Source: Pedobacter endophyticus (lineage in GTDB: Bacteria; Bacteroidota; Bacteroidia; Sphingobacteriales; Sphingobacteriaceae). Taken from it: a stretch of 64,000 nucleotides of DNA. Shown one piece after another: positions 58,666 through 64,000 of this stretch. Every line of letters starts with the position of its first letter. Positions within the stretch are counted from its first letter, which is position 1. The stretch spans positions 5,022,001 to 5,086,000 of the forward strand of contig NZ_CP064939.1 in assembly GCF_015679185.1 (NCBI RefSeq), written 5' to 3'. The translations under genes were made by a program, and so were the position numbers. The notes beneath the pieces are model-generated. The model ran no database searches and had not been told where the DNA came from. It was given only the letters and a program-made list of their open reading frames with translations.

Positions 58666-61600
58666 GTGATCTTAAAACCTACCTATTTTGTAAGCGTTCT
58701 ATCTTGCATCCTGTTCTGCCTCCACGCCACACTTTGCTGTGCACAATCTGTTCAAAATCCAGACAACGTAAAGGTTAGGGCCTATGCCATAAACGCTGTG
58801 GCCGCACTGGATCAGAACAATCACTATTCCGATTTCCTGACGCCTGCCGACCTGAACGAGCTTCCCGTTGGGTTAAAACGAACCCTGAATAATATCACCT
58901 ATAAAATTGCCATTAGTAGTGCGGTATTTCACCCCACCTATGCAGAACTGACGGTTTATGCCAAGGTAGAAATTCCGCAAAACCCCAGGGAGCTGTTCTT
59001 TGGCATCAGTGGGCTAAAGCTCTCGTACGAGGGCGGAATAGTCGGCGATGCCAAACTGGTGCTGCTGGGCGATATCCCGATAGATTTTAACGGTGGTAAT
59101 GGCAAAGTGGTACTTAAGGGAGGGCTCGATCTTAACAATGGACAAGCACTCGACAACCTGACCTATATTACCATGGACTGTAAGGGCTTTAAGGAAATGG
59201 GGCTTGCGGCCGATGTTATCTTTCCTAGAAAACTGTTGATTCCCTGCGACCCAAATGGGGATCAGATAGCGGATTCGACAAAAAAGGTAACGGGTTCATT
59301 TAGTACAGTTGTTTCCGATTGGAACGATATTTTGGTGAACGTTAACCTGCCAAAGTTCCAGATTGCCAAGCTGAAAGATGTTGTGTTTACCGTGGCCAAC
59401 GCAACCATCGACCTCAGCGATAGGCGTAACAGCCCCAACGTGTTGTTTCCCCGAGGTTATGAGGCAAGGTACATGCCTTTCCCGAGCCCGGGCATGTGGC
59501 GGGGCCTCTATATCCAAAACCTCGACGTGATGCTGCCGAGGGCCTTTGCCAAGCGGAACAGTAAGGAGCGGATCAGCTTCGGCTCCAACAACCTGATCAT
59601 CGATAATAACGGGGTAAGCGGCAGTTTTTACGGAAAGAACATCCTGCCCTATAGCGAGGGCTCAGCATCGGGCTGGAAGTTTTCGGTAGACGAGTTCAAC
59701 ATCGACCTTGAGGCCAATACACTGGTTGGGGCGGGCTTCAGGGGGAACATAGGCTTGCCCGTGAGCGAAAAGGACTCCGATTCGTTAAGGTATGAGGCCG
59801 TAATTACGGGCGATAATAAATACTGGCTTACCGTAGCGCCCAAGGATAAGCTCGACTTTAGCCTTTGGCAGGCAAGGGTAACACTGGATAAGAACTCTTA
59901 TGTAAAGTTGCTGGTGCAGGACGATAAGTTTCTGCCAGAAGCCAACCTATACGGCCGGATGGACATTATGGCCAGGAGAAAGGAGGGCGACTCAACGGCC
60001 AAGCCACTGGCCAATTTTAAGGGCATTGAATTTAAGGGGCTTCGGTTAAAGACCGTTGCGCCCTATTTAACGGTCGAGTATTTTGGGTATAATGGCGAGC
60101 TGAGCGTTGCCAATTTCCCGGTATCTATCGATAGCATTGCACTAACCTCTACGCAAGCGGAAACGAGCCTCTCTTTCGGGCTCAAGGTTACGTTGATGGA
60201 TGCAGGCTTCAAGGCCGATACCCGGCTGGTATTTACCTCGGGCTTTGAGCAGCGGGACGGCCTCCAGAAATGGAAGTTTAGGAAGCTGGGGCTAAGCTCC
60301 ATCAGGCTCAACAACGTAAACATCGGAAAGGTTAAACTTGATGGCGAGCTCAACATCCTGGATAACGACCCCATTTATGGCGATGGCTTCGGCGGCGGAA
60401 TCCGGGCCACTTTTGAGGCACTTGGCAAGGCCGAGGTGCAGGTAAGGGCCATCTTTGGCCGAAAAGATTTTCGCTACTGGTTTGTAGACGGCAAGGCAAG
60501 CTTCGGTACCGGCTTTCCCATTGCGCCGCCAACGCCGATCAATATCAAGGGCTTTGTAGGGGGCATTTACTACCGAATGAGTAAGATTTACCAAAACGCA
60601 AGCTCCGATTCTAAGAGTCTCATGCCAGAGTATAAGCCAGATTTAGCGATGGGCCTCGGCGTAAAGGCAGGGCTACTATTCAATATTACCAAGGATGAGG
60701 TATGCGATGGCATGGTAGAGTTTGAGATGGCCTTTAACCGGAACGGAGGTCTGAGCTACATCGGCCTTTTTGGAAGTGCGAAGTTTATGGGTAAGATCCC
60801 GATCGTAGGCGATGCATTGGATGAAGCTGCAGGTGTACTGAAGGGCGTTCAAGATGATATTGCCGGGCAGCTGGAAGGCTTGTCGGATGCACTAAAAATC
60901 GAAAAGCTCGATAATATCAAGAAACTCGTTATTGAAGACCCCCAAAAGGCGGCAAGGACGGTACCCAACAAGGTCGATTTTGCCGAGGGGCTGGCGGCCT
61001 ACCTGGGCATCAGCTATGATTTTGCAAACAGTACCTTTCATGCCAACTTCGATATTTACATCAATGCCGCCAAGGGCCTGCTAAGGGGCGTTGGAGCTAA
61101 TAACCGAGCGGGATATGCCGTGCTGCACTTTGCACCAAAGGAATGGTATGTATATATGGGCACGCCAACCGATCCCATAGGCATCCAATTTGGGCTGGGC
61201 AGCTTTAGTCTTAAAACGGAAAGTTATTTCATGATCGGCACGAAGATACCGGGATCGCCGCCACCACCTCGCGAGGTAGCCGATATCCTCGGCCTCGATA
61301 TCCGTCAGCTTGACTACATGCGTGACCTGAATGCCCTTGGCGATGGTAAGGGCTTTGCCCTTGGCTCACGCCTGGCAATCAGTACCGGAGATATTACCTT
61401 TCTTATTCTTTATGCCAACTTTAAGGCCGGGGTAGGCTTCGATTTAATGTTGAAACAATATCCCGATGCGCACTGCGAGGGCAGTTCAGATCCCATTGGA
61501 ATCCGCGGCTGGTACGCCAATGCACAGGCCTATGCGTATTTACAGGGAGAATTGGGCATCAAGGTGAACCTCTGGTTCTTAAAGACCCGCATCCCGATCA

Positions 61601-63195
61601 TCAAAGCCGGGGTTGCTGCGCTGTTACAGGCAAAGCTCCCCAATCCGTCGTGGTTTAGGGGCTATCTCGGCGTGCAGTATAATGTACTCGGCGGGCTCAT
61701 CAAGGGCAGGGCAAACTTCAAGGTACAGCTGGGCGATGAATGTAAGATCGTAAACGGCGGACAGGAAAGCCCAGTGGGCATCAACGTAATTGCCGATATG
61801 TCGCCAAAGACCCCCGACAATGTTGATGTATTTGCAGCGCCACAAGTTGCACTTAACTTCCCTGTGGAACGCGATATTCCGATCATGGATGAGAACGGTT
61901 CGAAGACCTTTAGGATCAAGCTCGAAAAATTTGAGCTCACCAGTAATGGTAAGCAAATTCCGGGCAAACTGGAATGGAACGCCGGAAAGGATGCGGTATC
62001 GTTCTTATCGACCGAGATTCTGCCACCAAACACAGCCATAAAGGCCTATGCCAAGGTAAGCTTTGTGCAGTTGGTTGGCGGCAACTGGCAAACGGTTTAT
62101 ATGGACGGCAAAAAGGCCGAGGAAGAGAAAAGCATTGACTTTAAGACTGGCACCGCACCGGAAACGATACCATTAACCAATATCGCCTATAGCTGGCCGG
62201 TGGTAGATCAACGAAACTTTTATACCGCCGAAAGCAGCTCGGGCTATGTCCAGTTAAAACGCGGGCAGAGTTACCTGTTTAATGCGAAGGGCTTTAAACA
62301 AGAACTGGCATTTAAAAAAGAAAATGGTAACGCACTCCCCGTTACCTATCAATACGATTCGGCACGGGTGCAATTAAGGTTCGACCTGCCGAAAGTGGAG
62401 GCCAACAGCAGCTATAGCTTCGTGCTGGTAAGCAAATCGCAGGGAAGCACTACTGGAAGCACCACCACTACACAGAAAAGCACCACGGCGGAGGGCGACG
62501 TGACCGAAATTACCAATAAACAGGCACAAGATGTGATCCGCTCAGACGGAGGCAAGGTGTTGCTGGGCTATAACTTCCATAGTAGTGCTTTTGCCACCTT
62601 TAGGGAAAAAATGGCCGCGATCACTCCCGTGCAGGATCTTTTTGGCAAGGTATCATCGGATGTAATCGATCTGCGGAAAACGGTTGCCCAATACGAGGCC
62701 TTTGATCTTGCCGAAATAACGGGAACTGCCTACACGGCCAGTAAGCCGTTGCTCCGGCCAATTGCCTTGCTGGATAATAATTATTATCAGCAGGATATTA
62801 AGCCGCTTAATTATGAAAAATATCCTATTGCCGGGGATATTACCCTCGATCGGGATACCGCTCAACTGGGGCTTGCACCGGTAAGGGCATTGCCGATACT
62901 GCTCAGCTATCAGGCCAATGTAGAGCAGGGGAACTTCAATACCCAGTCGGTAAACCAAAGGCTGCCCTACATCTACGATTTGCCACGTATCTACAAGGCC
63001 GATTTTCAAGAACTGCAAAGTCAGGTGGTAAACCGTTTCCTCGGCACGCCGCAACAACAACAGTACGAATGGCTGATCAACGGCCACTTTCCCTTTATGC
63101 GTGAGGGAAATTACAGGGTTCAGTACAGGTTTATGCTTCCGAATGGAAGTGCGGGAACCAGCGCCGTAGTGAACTATAACAATCCTATTAAATAA
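58666..63195 (+). CDS. 1509-residue secreted protein of unknown function
   Basis: I do not recognise this family. The GTG start gives a signal peptide (FVSVLSCILFCLHATLCCAQ, cleavage near residue 27). The body is strand-rich with many repeated phrases of the type VKLDGELNIL, ELTVYAKVEI and GIEFKGLRLK, and it has no Cys-rich or enzyme motif. An Asp/Gly-rich, Asn-rich loop style resembles large beta-solenoid or beta-sandwich surface proteins. The last 400 residues seem to hold beta-sandwich domains (ending PNGSAGTSAVVNYNNPIK). A Ser/Thr-rich segment lies near residue 1265. The gene is GC-rich (a 60-base sample at 59041 has 32 G+C; one in sucC has 22), with many GGC/GCC codons. A TANFOR-like gene follows. 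Confidence 0.8.
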   Translation: MILKPTYFVSVLSCILFCLHATLCCAQSVQNPDNVKVRAYAINAVAALDQNNHYSDFLTPADLNELPVGLKRTLNNITYKIAISSAVFHPTYAELTVYAKVEIPQNPRELFFGISGLKLSYEGGIVGDAKLVLLGDIPIDFNGGNGKVVLKGGLDLNNGQALDNLTYITMDCKGFKEMGLAADVIFPRKLLIPCDPNGDQIADSTKKVTGSFSTVVSDWNDILVNVNLPKFQIAKLKDVVFTVANATIDLSDRRNSPNVLFPRGYEARYMPFPSPGMWRGLYIQNLDVMLPRAFAKRNSKERISFGSNNLIIDNNGVSGSFYGKNILPYSEGSASGWKFSVDEFNIDLEANTLVGAGFRGNIGLPVSEKDSDSLRYEAVITGDNKYWLTVAPKDKLDFSLWQARVTLDKNSYVKLLVQDDKFLPEANLYGRMDIMARRKEGDSTAKPLANFKGIEFKGLRLKTVAPYLTVEYFGYNGELSVANFPVSIDSIALTSTQAETSLSFGLKVTLMDAGFKADTRLVFTSGFEQRDGLQKWKFRKLGLSSIRLNNVNIGKVKLDGELNILDNDPIYGDGFGGGIRATFEALGKAEVQVRAIFGRKDFRYWFVDGKASFGTGFPIAPPTPINIKGFVGGIYYRMSKIYQNASSDSKSLMPEYKPDLAMGLGVKAGLLFNITKDEVCDGMVEFEMAFNRNGGLSYIGLFGSAKFMGKIPIVGDALDEAAGVLKGVQDDIAGQLEGLSDALKIEKLDNIKKLVIEDPQKAARTVPNKVDFAEGLAAYLGISYDFANSTFHANFDIYINAAKGLLRGVGANNRAGYAVLHFAPKEWYVYMGTPTDPIGIQFGLGSFSLKTESYFMIGTKIPGSPPPPREVADILGLDIRQLDYMRDLNALGDGKGFALGSRLAISTGDITFLILYANFKAGVGFDLMLKQYPDAHCEGSSDPIGIRGWYANAQAYAYLQGELGIKVNLWFLKTRIPIIKAGVAALLQAKLPNPSWFRGYLGVQYNVLGGLIKGRANFKVQLGDECKIVNGGQESPVGINVIADMSPKTPDNVDVFAAPQVALNFPVERDIPIMDENGSKTFRIKLEKFELTSNGKQIPGKLEWNAGKDAVSFLSTEILPPNTAIKAYAKVSFVQLVGGNWQTVYMDGKKAEEEKSIDFKTGTAPETIPLTNIAYSWPVVDQRNFYTAESSSGYVQLKRGQSYLFNAKGFKQELAFKKENGNALPVTYQYDSARVQLRFDLPKVEANSSYSFVLVSKSQGSTTGSTTTTQKSTTAEGDVTEITNKQAQDVIRSDGGKVLLGYNFHSSAFATFREKMAAITPVQDLFGKVSSDVIDLRKTVAQYEAFDLAEITGTAYTASKPLLRPIALLDNNYYQQDIKPLNYEKYPIAGDITLDRDTAQLGLAPVRALPILLSYQANVEQGNFNTQSVNQRLPYIYDLPRIYKADFQELQSQVVNRFLGTPQQQQYEWLINGHFPFMREGNYRVQYRFMLPNGSAGTSAVVNYNNPIK

Positions 63196-63261
63196 GTAGG
63201 TACGGATAACTAAGGAAAATATGGATCAAGGAAGCCCGAGGGCCGGGGTAGAGCGGCTTAA

Positions 63262-63514
63262 AACGTGGTCGACCACGTTCAACACTCCGTCGACCACGTT
63301 GGTATACGTGGTGAACTACGTTCAACAATCCATTAACCACCTGGTAGAACGTGGTACAGCACGTTATACTACCCGTTTACCACGTCGGTATACGTGGCAC
63401 ACCACGTTCGCTAACCCATTAACCACGTTACCCAACCCCGCAAACGGGGTAAACGACGTGGTACACCACGTTACCCTACCCCACCTGCGGGGCAAACGAC
63501 GTGGTAGACCACGT
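63262..63514. repeat. array of ACGTGGT / ACCACGT palindromic half-sites
   Basis: Five exact ACGTGGT (63263, 63306, 63349, 63456, 63499) and seven exact ACCACGT (63272, 63293, 63379, 63401, 63422, 63465, 63508) occur in 252 bases. AACGTGGTC and GACCACGTT at 63262-63279 make an 18-bp perfect palindrome. Pairs at 63456/63465 and 63499/63508 form 7-bp inverted arms two bases apart. ACCCCG-CAAA-CGGGGT (63435-63450) is an inserted hairpin. By chance a given pair of 7-mers would be expected about 0.03 times here. The 106-codon frame across it (63221-63541) is probably not a gene. Confidence 0.9.
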
Positions 63515-63589
63515 TCTGCAAGCCGTGGACGAGGTATTTAAATAATTTAACAATTAACAGTAAGGCAATGGAAGATTATAATGCAAGAT

Positions 63590-63668
63590 GTCGGAGGTTG
63601 GGAGTACGAAGTCTTAAGACTGAGCTGAAAAAAAGTCCGGAGTCTGGAGTCCGCAGTCCGCAGTCCGG
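63590..63668. repeat. heptad array (GTCGGAG to AGTCCGC words)
   Basis: From 63590 words such as GTACGAA, GTCTTAA and GACTGAG lead to AGTCCGG, AGTCTGG, AGTCCGC, AGTCCGC and AGTCCGG at 63634-63668, all in steps of seven with one 2-base slip. Related words lie at 36827-36854. The array is inside the possible 5' extension of the last gene. Confidence 0.85.
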
Positions 63669-63759
63669 ATGTTTAAGCCAGTTGCAAAAAAGAAATGTGG
63701 CCCCTGAAAATATGCAAAAGGCATCCCTTTTGGGAAGGCTGGCGTTGCATTTTCAGGCT

Positions 63760-64000
63760 ATGGGTTTTACCTTAAACCTTAAGCCTTTCGCCTTCTACCT
63801 TACTTTGGTCTTTCTGCTTTCAGCTTTAAGCTCTTCAGCCCAAATCTACCCCGTACAGGTAACCCCCGTGCTCGTACCGCCCTACTCGTTAAACACCAGC
63901 GATTACTACAACGGCACCACCGAGCGGCTGGCCATCGTGCTCACCAATACCGATCTGCAAAAGCCCGTGCTGAGCGTGCGCCTGCGCATGTACATCGAGG
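63760..64000 (+). CDS. TANFOR-like secreted protein, N-terminal part (runs off the window)
   Basis: The frame begins at 63760 (MGFTLNLKPFAFYLTLVFLL), or in the same frame at 63712 or 63568, and continues past the end. It gives a signal peptide ending LSALSSSAQ and then IYPVQVTPVLVPPYSLNTSDYYNGTTERLAIVLTNTDLQKPVLSVRLRMYIE. The phrase PVQVTP-x-L-x-PPYS with a following DYY-N-G is what I remember from TANFOR-domain proteins of Bacteroidota, which are large secreted proteins of unknown role. DNA for the signal peptide is a heptad array (63770-63837). It follows the 1509-residue protein gene and may be its partner. Confidence 0.75.
   Translation, partial: MGFTLNLKPFAFYLTLVFLLSALSSSAQIYPVQVTPVLVPPYSLNTSDYYNGTTERLAIVLTNTDLQKPVLSVRLRMYIE

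Noticed and set aside
63262..63279. parS-like centromere site
   Set aside because: The palindrome AACGTGGTCGACCACGTT differs from the ParB consensus TGTTTCACGTGAAACA, and no parAB genes are near.
63221..63541. 106-codon frame through the palindrome array
   Set aside because: Its Thr/Arg/His-rich translation is just the ACGTGGT/ACCACGT repeats read in frame, with no protein-like pattern.

Overview
The window looks like chromosomal DNA of a Bacteroidota, most likely a Sphingobacteriaceae (Pedobacter-like) bacterium. This rests on the fused SecDF, DUF4290 next to murA, BlaI with an M56 peptidase, a Rho with a long disordered insert, a TANFOR-type secreted protein, a Bacteroidota promoter (TTTG-N19-TAnnTTTG) before sucC, and the near absence of Shine-Dalgarno sites. 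The affiliation is inferred from gene content; I have no rRNA in the window. I recognised no tRNA, rRNA, CRISPR array, phage or insertion sequence.

Layout. 1-5.5 kb: fbaA, an iron-permease/acetyltransferase pair, an HMG-CoA lyase-like gene, and ndh with mgsA. 6-16 kb: secDF, folA, thyA, ispE, an OsmC protein, a homocysteine-forming sulfhydrylase (metZ) and a pirin. 16-25.7 kb: an outer-membrane metalloprotease/propeller protein, a 1.45-kb stretch without a gene, a frameshifted EamA exporter, an LptF/LptG-type permease, tgt, a glycosyltransferase and rsmG. 25.7-32.2 kb: an M56 antirepressor gene split by an in-frame stop, blaI with three operators, an M28 peptidase, a VapBC-like pair and sucC. 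32.3-35.8 kb: a membrane-protein cluster around a winged-helix regulator, with a shared operator-like site. 36-45.3 kb: lolD-like ATPase, HAD and S41 genes, dprA, a CBS-domain cysteine synthase and murA. 45.4-58.3 kb: housekeeping genes (DUF4290, sixA-like, polX, sppA, folK, Hpt, pssA, rho, pyrF, EamA, hsp20). 58.6-64 kb: a GC-richer locus with a 1509-residue secreted protein, a palindrome array and the start of a TANFOR-like gene.

The most unusual signal is in the intergenic DNA. More than fifteen gaps carry tandem arrays of 7-bp words. The word differs from place to place, but the step is almost always seven bases. The arrays sit flush against stop or start codons, and one is read through as the signal peptide of the last gene. 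Other dispersed elements (a 56-bp and a 144-bp tandem repeat, several hairpin families, and an array of twelve ACGTGGT/ACCACGT half-sites) add to a repeat-rich intergenic landscape.

Several enzymes depart from the textbook active site: MurA has Asp for the fosfomycin-target Cys, Tgt lacks the zinc cysteines, PolX has Glu-x-Glu in place of Asp-x-Asp, and a HAD protein has Glu in place of the nucleophile. Two genes (M56 and EamA) are broken by single lesions; these may be real or may be sequence errors.
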